NCBI GenBank assembly: GCA_963696505.1
Contig: CAVOKN010000011.1
Span: 161,823 to 225,822 of the forward strand
Source of the DNA: CAVOKN01 sp963696505
Lineage (GTDB): Bacteria > Pseudomonadota > Gammaproteobacteria > Burkholderiales > Rhodocyclaceae
Direction of reading: 5' to 3'
DNA length: 64,000 nt
Shown here piece by piece: positions 17,153-26,050 of this stretch. Below the pieces are notes generated by a model. The model was given only the letters and a program-made list of their open reading frames with translations. It was not told the DNA's origin and searched no databases. The position numbers and the translations under genes were made by a program. Position 1 is the stretch's first letter, and each line of letters begins with the position of its first letter.

Positions 17153-18242
17153 GAATCACGGCGGCCCGAAGGACATGACACGCCGCCGCGTCGGCGAAGG
17201 CGCGGTCGATCTCCTCCAGCCGGTAGCGGCCGTCCACCAGTTCGGCGAAGGGAAAGCGGCTGCGCTGGGCGAGCACGAAGTCCAGAGCCTGGATCAGGTG
17301 GCGCGGGTGGTAGTTGTGCACGCCGGTCAGGGTGAGGCAGCGGCGCAGCAAGAGATTGAAGTCCAGGGTCGCCTCGGCGCCGGGCGTCACCACCCCGCCC
17401 AGCGCGTAGCGGCCGCCGCTGCGCAGCATCGCCGCGCCAGTGGGAACGACCTTCGCATCGCCGCAGACCTCGATGACGGCGTCCGCTCCGTCGGGCCGGC
17501 AGGCTCCCCGCACCTGGGCGACGAGCTCTGCGGCGGGCAGCGCGGCGTCGAGGGTGAGGTCGCAGCCGAAGCGGGCCGCCAGATTGCGCCTCGCCGGCAC
17601 CGGATCGATGCCGATCACCCGTCGCGCGCCCCGCGCCTTGGCCAGCGCCGCGCCGTATAGGCCCAGGAGCCCCAGGCCCTGGATCACCACCGTGTCGCCG
17701 AGGCTGACTTTCGCCGCCTCGGTTACCGCCACCATGGTCGCCACGCCGCAGTTGAGCGGCGCCGCCTCCTCGTCGGCGAGGTCGTCCGGGAGGAGCAGCA
17801 GGCCCGTACCGGGCTGTACGTAGCAGTGGTCCGCGAAGCCGCCGATGAGGTGGGGCGGACGCTCCGCCGACTCGTGCCCGTACTTCTCCACGCCCGGGCA
17901 CTTCTGGGGAAGGTCCAGCACGTCGCGCTGGTAGCAGGGGCCGTGGTGGAAGTACTCGGTCCAGGTGATGCGGCTGCCGACGCGGATGGCATCGCCGCGC
18001 AGGTCGCTCGTGACGCCCGCGCCCAGTTCGACGACGCGGCCCACGATCTCGTGGCCCAGCAGCCCCGGCAGCGGTGTCGGCCGCCGGCCCTGGTAGGAAT
18101 GGATGTCGGAGCGGCAGATGGTGGCCATCGCCACCCGCACCAGCACTTCGCCGGGGGCGGCGGGGCGCAGCGGATAACTGCGGATGGCGAAGGGCGCGTT
18201 GGGGGCGTCGAAGATCGCGGCGCGGCCGTGGCGCTCGCTCAT
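17148..18242 (-). CDS. Zinc-type alcohol dehydrogenase of phosphonate cluster
   Basis: Medium-chain dehydrogenase of 364 residues. Catalytic-zinc region: ATICRSDIHSYQG (Cys) and GLLGHEIVGRVVELG (His-Glu). The Rossmann fold starts VVIQGLGLLGLYGAALAKARG, with GIDP as the coenzyme-binding acid. The classical structural-zinc cysteine cluster is reduced to a single CPGVEKYGHESAE-like region. This subfamily is repeatedly linked to phosphonate catabolism operons, possibly interconverting a phosphonoacetaldehyde-like aldehyde and its alcohol (inference). Its ATG overlaps the phnA stop (ATGA), so it is translationally coupled to phnA. Confidence 0.85.
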   Translation of the reverse strand: MSERHGRAAIFDAPNAPFAIRSYPLRPAAPGEVLVRVAMATICRSDIHSYQGRRPTPLPGLLGHEIVGRVVELGAGVTSDLRGDAIRVGSRITWTEYFHHGPCYQRDVLDLPQKCPGVEKYGHESAERPPHLIGGFADHCYVQPGTGLLLLPDDLADEEAAPLNCGVATMVAVTEAAKVSLGDTVVIQGLGLLGLYGAALAKARGARRVIGIDPVPARRNLAARFGCDLTLDAALPAAELVAQVRGACRPDGADAVIEVCGDAKVVPTGAAMLRSGGRYALGGVVTPGAEATLDFNLLLRRCLTLTGVHNYHPRHLIQALDFVLAQRSRFPFAELVDGRYRLEEIDRAFADAAACHVLRAAVIP

Positions 18243-19501
18243 TTCGCGGTTCCGTTCTCAGTTCCGTTGATGGCGTAGTCGAAGATGTGGTGGCTCTTGA
18301 GGCCGCCGCGGGCGGCGCGCTGCCGAAAGTCAGCCTTCAGCGGACGGTTCAGCACGAAGGGCACCTTGGCTTCGGTGATCGCGCCGTGGGTGCGCAGGCG
18401 GTGGCCGGCCAGGCCCGACAGGTCGTGGTCTGCCCGGGCCGCGCCGACGCAGGTGCCGGCATCGCCGACCACCACCACGTCGCCCTCCCGGTCGCGGGGC
18501 AGGTCGAACTCGGCGGCAGCGTCGGCGCCGCCCATGACGAGCGCGATTCCCGGCTGGCGGCGGGCGATGTCGATGACCTTTTCGGGGTCGGCGCCGTCAC
18601 TGCACCACACGCGGACGAAGCCGCCCAGCGCGCCGTGGTGGGCGACGAAGGCGTCGGTGATGGGGCAGACGACGCGGGTGCGGCCGGCGCCCAGTTCGCG
18701 GTCGAGGATGTCCTGCAGCCACACCACCCGGGGCGAGCCGTCGGGCAGCGACTTGTCGTTCATGCCGTGGTCGGCGGTGAGCGCCACCACGGCGCCGAGT
18801 TCGTCGAGGCGCTGGAAGCAGTCGTCCAGCGCGGCATAGAAGGCGTCGGCGTCGGCCTCGCCGGGGGCGTGCTTGTGCTGTATCCAGTCGGAGAGCGACA
18901 GGTAGGCAATGCGCGGCCGGCGCGTCTGCATCAGCCGGATTCCCGCCTCCAGCACGAACAGCGACAGCTCCGGCGAGTACATGTCCGGCAGCGGCATGCC
19001 GACGAGATCAAGCACGTTCTCGATGCCGTTTTCCGCCGGCGTGCAGCGGTCGGCCTTCTCGGAGGAGAAGGCGGTGCTGCCGCCGGACAGGTCCATGCCC
19101 TTGGCGAGCTGGCGGCGCAGCTTGTCCTTGGCGGTGATGGCGAGCACCGGCACGCCGGTGCGGGAGAACTCCGCCAGCACTGTCGAGGAGCGCAGCAGTT
19201 CGGGGCCGGTCATCGGCACCGCCTCGCCGCTGGCGCGGTCGAGGTAGAAGTTGCCCGAGATGCCATGCACCGAGGCCGGGGCGCCGGTGACGATGGACAT
19301 GTTGTTGGGGCAGGTAAAACTCGGCACGGTGCCGTCTGCCACCGCGGCGAACCCATCGCGCATGAAGCGCGCCACCGTGGGCAGGATGCCGTCGGCCAAG
19401 CCGCGCTCGAAGTAGGCGGGGTCGCCGCCGTCGATGCAGACAACCACCACGGGCTCCTCGGGCAGGCGGTAGTCGGTGCCGTTCAGGGATATCTTTGTCA
19501 T
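18239..19501 (-). CDS. phnA: Phosphonoacetate hydrolase
   Basis: Cleaves the C-P bond of phosphonoacetate to acetate and phosphate. Protein of 420 residues, normal for the family, of the alkaline-phosphatase superfamily. Metal and nucleophile sites seen are VVVVCIDGGDPAYFE (Asp), GTVPSFTCPNNMSIVTG (nucleophile Thr in SFT), SLSDWIQHKHAPG (Asp and His), ALTADHGMNDKS (Asp-His) and LRTHGAITEAKVPFV (His). No signal peptide, hence cytosolic. It follows the phnCDE transport genes and is coupled to the downstream alcohol dehydrogenase. One copy of the window-wide 9-mer lies in its 3' part (18325-18333). Confidence 0.93.
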   Translation of the reverse strand: MTKISLNGTDYRLPEEPVVVVCIDGGDPAYFERGLADGILPTVARFMRDGFAAVADGTVPSFTCPNNMSIVTGAPASVHGISGNFYLDRASGEAVPMTGPELLRSSTVLAEFSRTGVPVLAITAKDKLRRQLAKGMDLSGGSTAFSSEKADRCTPAENGIENVLDLVGMPLPDMYSPELSLFVLEAGIRLMQTRRPRIAYLSLSDWIQHKHAPGEADADAFYAALDDCFQRLDELGAVVALTADHGMNDKSLPDGSPRVVWLQDILDRELGAGRTRVVCPITDAFVAHHGALGGFVRVWCSDGADPEKVIDIARRQPGIALVMGGADAAAEFDLPRDREGDVVVVGDAGTCVGAARADHDLSGLAGHRLRTHGAITEAKVPFVLNRPLKADFRQRAARGGLKSHHIFDYAINGTENGTAK

Positions 19502-19578
19502 GAGTCTCTCACTCTCTCACCCTCGCGTGGGAGAGGGCGGGGTCGGGGCGTCGGGCGTTCGCCTCCCGGGCGCGAATC

Positions 19579-20376
19579 TCATATCGCCCACTGCCGTATG
19601 CGGGCGGAGACCAGGTCGATCAGCGTCACCGCGACGATGATGATGAGCAGCACCGCAGCCGTCTCGGCGTAGTCGAAGCCGCGTATCACCTCGTGCAGGA
19701 TCACGCCGATGCCACCCGCGCCCACCATGCCCACCACCGAGGCGGAGCGCACGTTGGACTCGAAGCGGTACAGCGAGTAAGAGATCCACAGCGGCAGCAC
19801 CTGGGGAATGACGCCATAGACCACCTCGTCGATGGCCCGGGCGCCGGTGGCGCGCACCCCTTCCACCGGGCGCGGGTCGATCGCCTCCACCGCCTCCGCG
19901 AACAGCTTGGCCAGGATGCCGGTGGTATGGACCCACAGCGCCAGCACGCCGGCGAAGGGGCCCAGCCCGACGGCAACGATGAACAGCATGGCGAACACCA
20001 TCTCGTTGATGGCGCGGCAGGCGTCCATCAGCCGGCGCACCGGCTGGTAAACCCAGCTCGGCACGATGTTCTGGGCCGACAGCAGGCCGAAAGGCACGGC
20101 GCAGACCACCGCCAGCACCGTGCCCCATACCGCGATGTGGATCGTGATCACCATCTCGTGCAGGTAGATGCGCCACTCGCGGAAGTTGGGCGGGAAGAAA
20201 TCCTGGGCCAGCGTGACCATGTTGCCCGAGTCGCGGATCAGATCCATGGGGCGCATCTCGGCGCCGTTCCACGACCAGCCGAGCAGCATCAGCGCGACGC
20301 CCCAGGCCAGGTAGCTGCCCAGCCCGGGGCGCGGCGGCGCGAGGGGAACATCGCGGATCGCAGGTTTGGCGGTCAT
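19579..20376 (-). CDS. phnE: Phosphonate ABC transporter permease
   Basis: Inner-membrane protein of 265 residues. An N-terminal helix (YLAWGVALMLLGWSW) is followed by the periplasmic stretch DFFPPNFREW typical of PhnE. A binding-protein-dependent permease domain follows, starting EMVITIHIAVWGTVLAVVCAVPFGLLSAQNI. The EAA-like coupling loop EGVRATGARAIDEVVYGVIPQVLP contacts the PhnC ATPase. The end VGMVGAGGIGVILHEVI is family standard. The preceding gap (20377-20464) contains a CCCTCCC/GGGAGGG hairpin (about 20425-20450) that may uncouple it from phnD. Confidence 0.92.
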   Translation of the reverse strand: MTAKPAIRDVPLAPPRPGLGSYLAWGVALMLLGWSWNGAEMRPMDLIRDSGNMVTLAQDFFPPNFREWRIYLHEMVITIHIAVWGTVLAVVCAVPFGLLSAQNIVPSWVYQPVRRLMDACRAINEMVFAMLFIVAVGLGPFAGVLALWVHTTGILAKLFAEAVEAIDPRPVEGVRATGARAIDEVVYGVIPQVLPLWISYSLYRFESNVRSASVVGMVGAGGIGVILHEVIRGFDYAETAAVLLIIIVAVTLIDLVSARIRQWAI

Positions 20377-20464
20377 GCCTTGGGGATGGAAAAGTCAGTC
20401 CGTAAAGAGCGGTGCGATGCCACCCTCACCCTCCCCCGCGCGCGCGGGAGGGATTGCAACCGGA

Positions 20465-21457
20465 TCACTTGGTCGTCTGTGCGACGTCGCTCTTCATCTG
20501 CTTCGCCAGTTCGGCGAGCTTGGCGTCGATCTCGGCGAGCACGGGTTTCTTCTCGGCCTCGCTCATGTTGGCGTCGTTCTCGATCTTGCGGCGGTCCTTG
20601 AACAGTTCGAGCTGGCGTATGGGCAGCAGTTGCGCGTCGCTGGAATCCTTGAAGCCCGCCAGACGGTACATGTTCTTGAGGATTTCCTTCTCCCGCGCGT
20701 CCTTGCCGTAGGACACGACGAATTCCTTGATCTTCTTCTTCGCCGCTTCGGGCAGGTCCTTGCGCCACACCAGCGGATCGCGGGGGATCAGGGGCGAGGT
20801 CCACAACACGCGCACCTGATCGTATTTCGCCGGATCGCTCTCCTTGATCTTGTTGAGTTGCTCGCTGTTGTTGGTGGCGACATCGACCTGCTTGTTGAGC
20901 ACCGCCAGCAGGTTGGCCTCGTGGTTCGAGGCGCGCATCACCTTGAAGTGGGTCTTGGGATCGAGGTTGTTGAGCGTGAACACGTAGTAGGTTGGGACCA
21001 ACGTGCCGGAGGTGGACTGGGGGTCGCCGATGCCGAAAGTCAGGCTCTTGCCGTTCTTCAACACGTCGTCCAGCGTTTTCACTGCGCTGTCCTTGTGCGT
21101 GATGAGGTAGGAGTAGTAGCCCGGCGTACCGTCGAGATCGACGAACTGGGCGAAGACCTCGCCGTTGGCGCGGTCCACGGCGTCGATGGCGGACTTGTTG
21201 CCGTACCAGGCGATGTGCACCTTGTTGAAGCGCTGCGCCTCGATGATGCCGGTGTAGTCGGTGGCGTAGAAGCCATTGACCTTGAGGCCGGTGCGCTTGG
21301 ACATGTCTTCGAGGAAGGGCTCCCACATCTGCTTTAGCGCCCCGGATTTCTCGGTGGCGATGATGCCGAAGTTGATTTCCTGGACCTGGACCTGGACCTG
21401 GGCTTGGGCGCCCAGCGCGAACCCTGCGGCCAGGATGGCTGCGAAGCGACGGATCAT
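20465..21457 (-). CDS. phnD: Phosphonate-binding periplasmic protein
   Basis: Extracytoplasmic phosphonate receptor of 330 residues. Signal peptide MIRRFAAILAAGFALGAQAQ, then mature INFGIIATEKSGALKQMWEPF. Ligand-site segments are HIAWYGNKSAIDAVDRA, TFGIGDPQSTSGTLVPTYY and RASNHEANLLAVLNKQVDVATNN. The match to PhnD is strong. Just after the cleavage site the gene contains a (CCTGGA) hexamer run giving QVQVQVQ, which could change length by slippage without shifting frame. It sits between phnC and phnE in the transport operon. Confidence 0.93.
   Translation of the reverse strand: MIRRFAAILAAGFALGAQAQVQVQVQEINFGIIATEKSGALKQMWEPFLEDMSKRTGLKVNGFYATDYTGIIEAQRFNKVHIAWYGNKSAIDAVDRANGEVFAQFVDLDGTPGYYSYLITHKDSAVKTLDDVLKNGKSLTFGIGDPQSTSGTLVPTYYVFTLNNLDPKTHFKVMRASNHEANLLAVLNKQVDVATNNSEQLNKIKESDPAKYDQVRVLWTSPLIPRDPLVWRKDLPEAAKKKIKEFVVSYGKDAREKEILKNMYRLAGFKDSSDAQLLPIRQLELFKDRRKIENDANMSEAEKKPVLAEIDAKLAELAKQMKSDVAQTTK
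21379..21401. repeat. Hexanucleotide tandem repeat inside phnD
   Basis: Nearly four copies of CCTGGA encode alternating Gln-Val residues immediately after the PhnD signal peptide. Because the unit is six bases, gain or loss keeps the frame and only alters linker length. Confidence 0.7.
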
Positions 21458-21507
21458 GCTGTTCTCCTTGTCTCGATGAAAGCGTTGGTTGCGGACGGGG
21501 CGGAGCC

Positions 21508-22386
21508 TCAGGCGGCCAGCGGCAGCAGGCCCCGGGGCAGATCGGGTTCGGCGCCGGCGCCGGGGCCCTCGTCGTAGAGAGCGTCCACGTCGGCGCCGTA
21601 GAGCTGGCGCAGCAGTTCGGGAGTCAGCGCCGACGAAGCGCCGTCGTACACGAGGCGGCCCTGGTGCAGGGCGATGGTGCGCGGGCAGTACTTGAGCGCC
21701 ATGTTGACCTGGTGCAGCGAGACCACCACGGTGAGATCCTGCTCGGCGTTCATGCGCGCCAGGATCTCCATGACATTGCGCGCCGACTCGGGATCTAGGG
21801 AGGCGATGGGTTCGTCGGCGAGCACGATGCGCGCGCCCTGCACCAGTGCGCGGGCCAGCGCCGCGCGCTGCTGCTGCCCACCGGACAGGGTGCTGGCGCG
21901 CTGCCAGGCAAACTGTTCCATGCCCACCGAGGCCAGCGCCTCCAGAGCCGCCTGCCGCTCCGCCACGGTGAATCGCATCAGCACGCTGCGCCAGACCGGG
22001 ATGCGGTGCAGCACGCCGGCAAGCACGTTGGCCATCACCGACAGCCGGCCCACCAGGTTGAACTGCTGGAACACGAAGCCGATCTGGCTGCGGATGCGGC
22101 GCACGTCGCGCACGATGCGTCCGTCCCGCTGCACCGGGCGGCCCAGCACCGCGATCTCGCCGCTGCCGCGGTCGCCGGCGATGAAGCCCGCGACATGGCG
22201 CAGCAGCGTCGACTTGCCCGAACCCGAGGCGCCGATCAGGGCGACCATCTCGCCCGCGGCGATGTCGATGCTCACGGCATCGAGGGCACGGTTGCGGGCG
22301 AAGGTCTTGCGCAGGTCGCGGACCTGGATGGCGGGGGCATTCACGGGTCGGGACGGCGGCTGCAACGGGTTTGCAATATCCGCCAT
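21508..22386 (-). CDS. phnC: Phosphonate ABC transporter ATPase
   Basis: Cytosolic ATPase of 292 residues energising PhnE. Walker A ALIGASGSGKSTLLRHVAGF, Q-loop FVFQQFNLVGRLSVMANVL (PhnC-typical), signature TLSGGQQQRAALARALV, Walker B IVLADEPIASLDPE and H-loop VVVSLHQVNMAL. The start at 22386 (MADIANPLQ) is chosen because the longer reading runs through the divergent promoter region. The short gap to the rightward HD-domain gene (22387-22438) must hold both promoters. No regulator gene such as phnR or phnF is present nearby. Confidence 0.93.
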   Translation of the reverse strand: MADIANPLQPPSRPVNAPAIQVRDLRKTFARNRALDAVSIDIAAGEMVALIGASGSGKSTLLRHVAGFIAGDRGSGEIAVLGRPVQRDGRIVRDVRRIRSQIGFVFQQFNLVGRLSVMANVLAGVLHRIPVWRSVLMRFTVAERQAALEALASVGMEQFAWQRASTLSGGQQQRAALARALVQGARIVLADEPIASLDPESARNVMEILARMNAEQDLTVVVSLHQVNMALKYCPRTIALHQGRLVYDGASSALTPELLRQLYGADVDALYDEGPGAGAEPDLPRGLLPLAA

Positions 22387-22438
22387 CCTAGAATTCGCCC
22401 ATTGCAGAAAATTGACAGGCGAGAGAAAGGGGGGCGCG

Positions 22439-22996
22439 ATGGAAGCGGTGCAGGCGCTGCGCGAGCTGTTCGAGGACAAGGGCGCGATGCGCTACGGCGA
22501 GGCGGTGAACCAGACCGAGCATGCGCTGCAGGGCGCGGCGGCGGCCGAAGCCGAGGGCGCGACGGCGGCGCTGGTGCTCGCCACGCTGCTGCACGACGTG
22601 GGCCACATGCTGCACCGGGACGCCGGAACGGCCTATGTCCAAGGCATCGACGACCGCCACGAGGTCATCGGCGCCCGCTGGCTGGCCCGCTGGTTCGGGC
22701 CGGAAGCGAGCGAGCCGGTGAGGCTGCATGTCGCCGCCAAGCGCTACCTGTGCCACGCCGAGCCGGGCTACCTCGAAGCCCTGACGCCGGTTTCGCGGCG
22801 CACCCTCGAACTCCAGGGCGGTCCCATGAGCGCCGACGAGGCGGCACGCTTCATCGCGCTGCCGCATGCGCCGGAGGCGGCGCGCCTGCGCCGCTACGAC
22901 GAGGCGGCGAAGGTGGCGGGGGCCGCGACTCCCGACCTGGAACATTTCCTGAGCCGGGTCGGGCAATGCCCCACGCATCCGGGGGCGCCGCGATGA
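22439..22996 (+). CDS. Phosphonate-associated HD-domain protein 2 (PhnZ-like)
   Basis: Protein of 185 residues of the same family as the product at 13959-14606. It has the HD motif LATLLHDVGHMLHRD, then DRHEVIGARWLARWFGP, VRLHVAAKRYLCHAEPGYLEAL and RTLELQGGPMSADEAARF. Tyr and His residues that bind the iron pair in PhnZ have equivalents here. A purine-rich GAGAGAAAGGGGGG precedes the ATG. The stop overlaps the start of the aldehyde dehydrogenase gene as ATGA, so the two are coupled. Having two diverged copies in one island without a PhnY-type hydroxylase is unusual. Confidence 0.82.
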   Translation: MEAVQALRELFEDKGAMRYGEAVNQTEHALQGAAAAEAEGATAALVLATLLHDVGHMLHRDAGTAYVQGIDDRHEVIGARWLARWFGPEASEPVRLHVAAKRYLCHAEPGYLEALTPVSRRTLELQGGPMSADEAARFIALPHAPEAARLRRYDEAAKVAGAATPDLEHFLSRVGQCPTHPGAPR

Positions 22997-24426
22997 GCGG
23001 CCCGGACTTCCGCCGCGATGCGATGCGCATCGCCGGCGAACGCGTCGAGCGCCCGCGTGTCATCGAAGTGCTGAACCCTTACTCCGGCGCCTGCGTCGGC
23101 AGCGTGCCCATGGCCCTGGTGGAAGACGTGCGCCGTGCCTACGAGGTCGCGCGCGCTTACCCGCCGGCGCTCACCCGCCACGAGCGCTCCGTCATCCTGC
23201 GCCGCGCCGCCGACATCGTGCGCCGCCGCGCCGACGAGATCAGCGCGCTCATCACCGCCGAGTCGGGGCTGTGCGCCAAGGACAGCCGCTACGAGACGGG
23301 CCGGGTGTACGACGTGCTGGAGTTCGGCGCCCAGCTCGCCCTCGTCGATGACGGGCAGATATTCTCCTGCGACATCACCCCCCACGGCCGGCGGCGCAAG
23401 GTCTACACCCTGCGCGAGCCCCTTGCCGGCGTCATCTGCGCCATCACGCCCTTCAACCATCCGATGAACCAGGTGGCGCACAAGGTGGTGCCGAGCGTCG
23501 CGACCAACAACCGCATGATCCTGAAACCCTCGGAGAAGGTGCCCCTGTCGGCGTTGCTGTTCGCCGACATCCTCTACGAGGCGGGGCTGCCGCCGCCCAT
23601 GCTGCAGGTGGTCACCGGCGATCCGGCGGAGATCGCCGGCGAGCTGCTCACCCATCCCGACTGCGAGCTGATCAGCTTCACCGGCGGCGTGGCGGTGGGC
23701 AAGGCGATCGCCGAGCGCGCCGGCTACAAGCGCACGGTGCTGGAGTTGGGCGGGAACGATCCGCTGATCGTGCTGGAGGATGCGGACCTCGACGAGGCCT
23801 CGACGCTGGCGGTGCAGGGCTCGTACAAGAACTCCGGCCAGCGCTGCACCGCCATCAAGCGCATGCTGGTGCAGGACACGGTGGCGGAGCGCTTCGTCGA
23901 ACTGCTGGTGGAGAAGACCCGCGCCTGGCGCCACGGCGATCCCGCCGACCCGGCGATGGACATGGGCACGGTGATCGACGAGGCGGCGGCGCGGCTGATC
24001 GAGGGCCGGGTCGATGCCGCCATCGCCGGCGGCGCCCGGCTGCTTGCTGGGCACGAGCGCAGCGGCGCGCTGTACGCGCCGACGGTGCTGGACCGCGTCG
24101 ACCCGGCGATGGAAGTGGTGATGCAGGAAACCTTCGGCCCGGTGTCGCCGGTGATCCGTTTCGGTACCGTGGACGAGGCCATCGCCATCGCCAACGGCAC
24201 CGCCTACGGCCTGTCGTCGGCGGTGTGCACCAACCGTCTCGATCTCGTCACCCGCTTCGTCACCGAGCTGCGGGTGGGCTCGGTGAACGTGCGCGAAGTC
24301 CCGGGCTACCGGCTGGAGGTGACGCCCTTCGGCGGCGTCAAGGACTCGGGCCAGGGCTACAAGGAAGGCGTGCAGGAAGCGATGAAGGGCTTCACTCACC
24401 TCAAGACCTACTCCCTGCCCTGGTGA
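22993..24426 (+). CDS. phnY: Phosphonoacetaldehyde dehydrogenase
   Basis: NAD(P)-dependent aldehyde dehydrogenase of 477 residues oxidising phosphonoacetaldehyde to phosphonoacetate, linking PhnW to PhnA. Conserved parts are ITPFNHPMNQVAHKVVPSVATNN, ILKPSEKVPLSA, SFTGGVAVGKAIAE and the general base in TVLELGGNDPLIVLEDAD. The catalytic Cys is in NSGQRCTAIKRM, with QETFGPVSPVIRF following. The family is that of phosphonate-operon aldehyde dehydrogenases (PhnY of the PhnWAY pathway, not the dioxygenase of the same name). It overlaps both neighbours by four bases (ATGA upstream, GTGA downstream). Confidence 0.9.
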   Translation: MSGPDFRRDAMRIAGERVERPRVIEVLNPYSGACVGSVPMALVEDVRRAYEVARAYPPALTRHERSVILRRAADIVRRRADEISALITAESGLCAKDSRYETGRVYDVLEFGAQLALVDDGQIFSCDITPHGRRRKVYTLREPLAGVICAITPFNHPMNQVAHKVVPSVATNNRMILKPSEKVPLSALLFADILYEAGLPPPMLQVVTGDPAEIAGELLTHPDCELISFTGGVAVGKAIAERAGYKRTVLELGGNDPLIVLEDADLDEASTLAVQGSYKNSGQRCTAIKRMLVQDTVAERFVELLVEKTRAWRHGDPADPAMDMGTVIDEAAARLIEGRVDAAIAGGARLLAGHERSGALYAPTVLDRVDPAMEVVMQETFGPVSPVIRFGTVDEAIAIANGTAYGLSSAVCTNRLDLVTRFVTELRVGSVNVREVPGYRLEVTPFGGVKDSGQGYKEGVQEAMKGFTHLKTYSLPW

Positions 24427-25271
24427 CGCTCTCCGCGGGGGTGGCGGGCTGGGTGCTGTTGTCGGCCCTGCTCCATGCCACCTGGAACCTGCTGATCAAG
24501 GGCAGCGCCGACCGGCTGCTGGACACCGCCGCCCTGGCGCTGGCGGCCAGCGTGCTGTGCGCCCTGACCTTGCCCTTCCTGCCGCTGCCGGCACCGGAGA
24601 GCCGGCCGCTGCTGGCGCTTTCCGTCGTCATCCACATGTTCTACTTCCTGGCACTGGTCGAGACCTACCGCTGGGCCGACCTGTCCAGTGCCTACCCGAT
24701 GATGCGCGGCACGGCACCCGTGCTGGTGGCGCTGACTTTCGCCGCGCTGGGCGAGCCGCCTTCGGCCGCGCTGTGGGGCGGCATCGCCCTGGTGAGCGCA
24801 GGCATCGTGCTGCCGGCGGCGATCGGCCTCGTGCGCGGCGAGGTGGCGGGGCGCGGCGTGGCGATGGCGCTGGCCATGGCGGCGATCATCGCGCTCTACA
24901 CCGTGGTGGACGCGGCCGGGGCGCGCCGTTCCGGCAGCGCCATCGCCTACAACCAGTGGCTGTTCTTCTTCGATGCCTTCGGCATTCTCGCCATCGCGCT
25001 GTGGCGACGCCGCGGCTCGCTCGCCGCCCACCTGCGGCGGCGCTGGCCCCATGCGCTGGCGGGTGGGGTGCTGACGGTCGGCTCCTACGGCATTGTCATC
25101 TGGGCGATGACCGTGGCGCCTGTGGCGGCGGTGGCGGCGCTGCGCGAGACCTCGGTGATCTTCGCCGCCGTGATGGGCGCGCTGGTCCTCAAGGAGCCGC
25201 TGGGCACCTGGCGCATCGCCGGGGCCGTCGCCGTGGGGCTGGGGGTCGCCGCGATCAGGGCGGGCGGCTGA
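24423..25271 (+). CDS. Phosphonate-associated DMT/EamA membrane protein
   Basis: Inner-membrane protein of 282 residues with about ten hydrophobic segments in two EamA repeats (VAGWVLLSALLHATWNLLIKG and ALAGGVLTVGSYGIVIWAM). The GTG at 24423 overlaps the aldehyde dehydrogenase stop (GTGA), so it belongs to the same transcript. Membrane proteins of this class are recurrent in phosphonate utilisation loci. Export of a product or import of a phosphonate are both possible. One copy of CTGACTTTC lies at 24732-24740. Confidence 0.82.
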   Translation: MTLSAGVAGWVLLSALLHATWNLLIKGSADRLLDTAALALAASVLCALTLPFLPLPAPESRPLLALSVVIHMFYFLALVETYRWADLSSAYPMMRGTAPVLVALTFAALGEPPSAALWGGIALVSAGIVLPAAIGLVRGEVAGRGVAMALAMAAIIALYTVVDAAGARRSGSAIAYNQWLFFFDAFGILAIALWRRRGSLAAHLRRRWPHALAGGVLTVGSYGIVIWAMTVAPVAAVAALRETSVIFAAVMGALVLKEPLGTWRIAGAVAVGLGVAAIRAGG

Positions 25272-25383
25272 GACCGGCGGATGCGCAACACGATTGTCAT
25301 CGTGGGTTAACGGAAGTGTTGCAAGGTTGCTCACTGCTGCGCAGCGGTTGCTGCCGGCGGTCCGACATTCCGGGAGGGAACTC

Positions 25384-26007
25384 ATGAAAGGCTTCTTGCG
25401 CGCACTCGAAGTGCAACGCTGGGACGACCATCGCTACTACCACCACAGCAGAATCAACCAGTCCCTGCATTTCGTGAGCGCGGTGAGCTTCCTCTGCGCC
25501 TACGTCCTCGTGTTCACCGACCCCGTGGTGGCCGCCCTCGTGGGCTGGCTGGTGGCGATGGTCAGCCGGCAGGCGGGGCACTTCTTCTTCGAGCCCAAGG
25601 GCTACGACGAGGTCAACCAGGCGACACACGAGCACAAGGAGCAGATCAAGGTCGGCTACAACCTGCGGCGCAAGCTGGTGCTGCTGGCCGTGTGGGCCAC
25701 CTCGCCGCTGCTGCTGATGGCCGATCCGACCGCCCTGGGCATGCTCGATCCCCACGCGGACCTGGGCAGCTTCGTTTCCAACGTCGCCATGCTGTGGCTC
25801 GCCATCGGCGCGGCGGGCCTGCTGTTCCGCACCGTGCACTTGTTCGTCCTGCGCGACGTGCGGACCGGGCTGGTCTGGCTGACCAAGATCCTCACCGACC
25901 CGTTCCACGACATCAAGCTCTACCACAGGGCGCCGCTGCGGCTGCTGCGCGGCGAACTGATCGATCCGATGCGGGCGGAAGAGGGGTCTGCGCACCAGCG
26001 CGCCTGA
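25384..26007 (+). CDS. DUF962/Mpo1-like membrane protein (tentative)
   Basis: Protein of 207 residues. The segment HHSRINQSLHFVSAVSFLCAY followed by MVSRQAGHFFFEPKGYDEV resembles the H...N..LHF and GHFFFE motifs of DUF962/Mpo1-like proteins, in which conserved His residues bind iron for 2-hydroxy fatty acid alpha-oxidation. Further helices (KLVLLAVWATSPLLLM, NVAMLWLAIGAAGLLF) suggest four or more membrane passes. A strong GGGAGGGAA ribosome-binding site precedes the ATG. The assignment is by motif only. It stands alone after the phosphonate island, with a 112-base gap upstream. Confidence 0.5.
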   Translation: MKGFLRALEVQRWDDHRYYHHSRINQSLHFVSAVSFLCAYVLVFTDPVVAALVGWLVAMVSRQAGHFFFEPKGYDEVNQATHEHKEQIKVGYNLRRKLVLLAVWATSPLLLMADPTALGMLDPHADLGSFVSNVAMLWLAIGAAGLLFRTVHLFVLRDVRTGLVWLTKILTDPFHDIKLYHRAPLRLLRGELIDPMRAEEGSAHQRA

Positions 26008-26050
26008 TGCTCCGATGGGGCGCGCCGGCACCGCCGACGCGGGCCGGCGC

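Noticed and set aside
22387..22479. Longer N-terminus for PhnC
   Set aside because: It would cover the divergent promoter region and the start of the HD-domain gene. The ATG at 22386 gives a normal PhnC length.
24408..25385. Minus-strand frame opposite the phosphonate-associated membrane protein
   Set aside because: It is antisense to a ten-helix protein and its product is His/Arg/Gln-rich low complexity.
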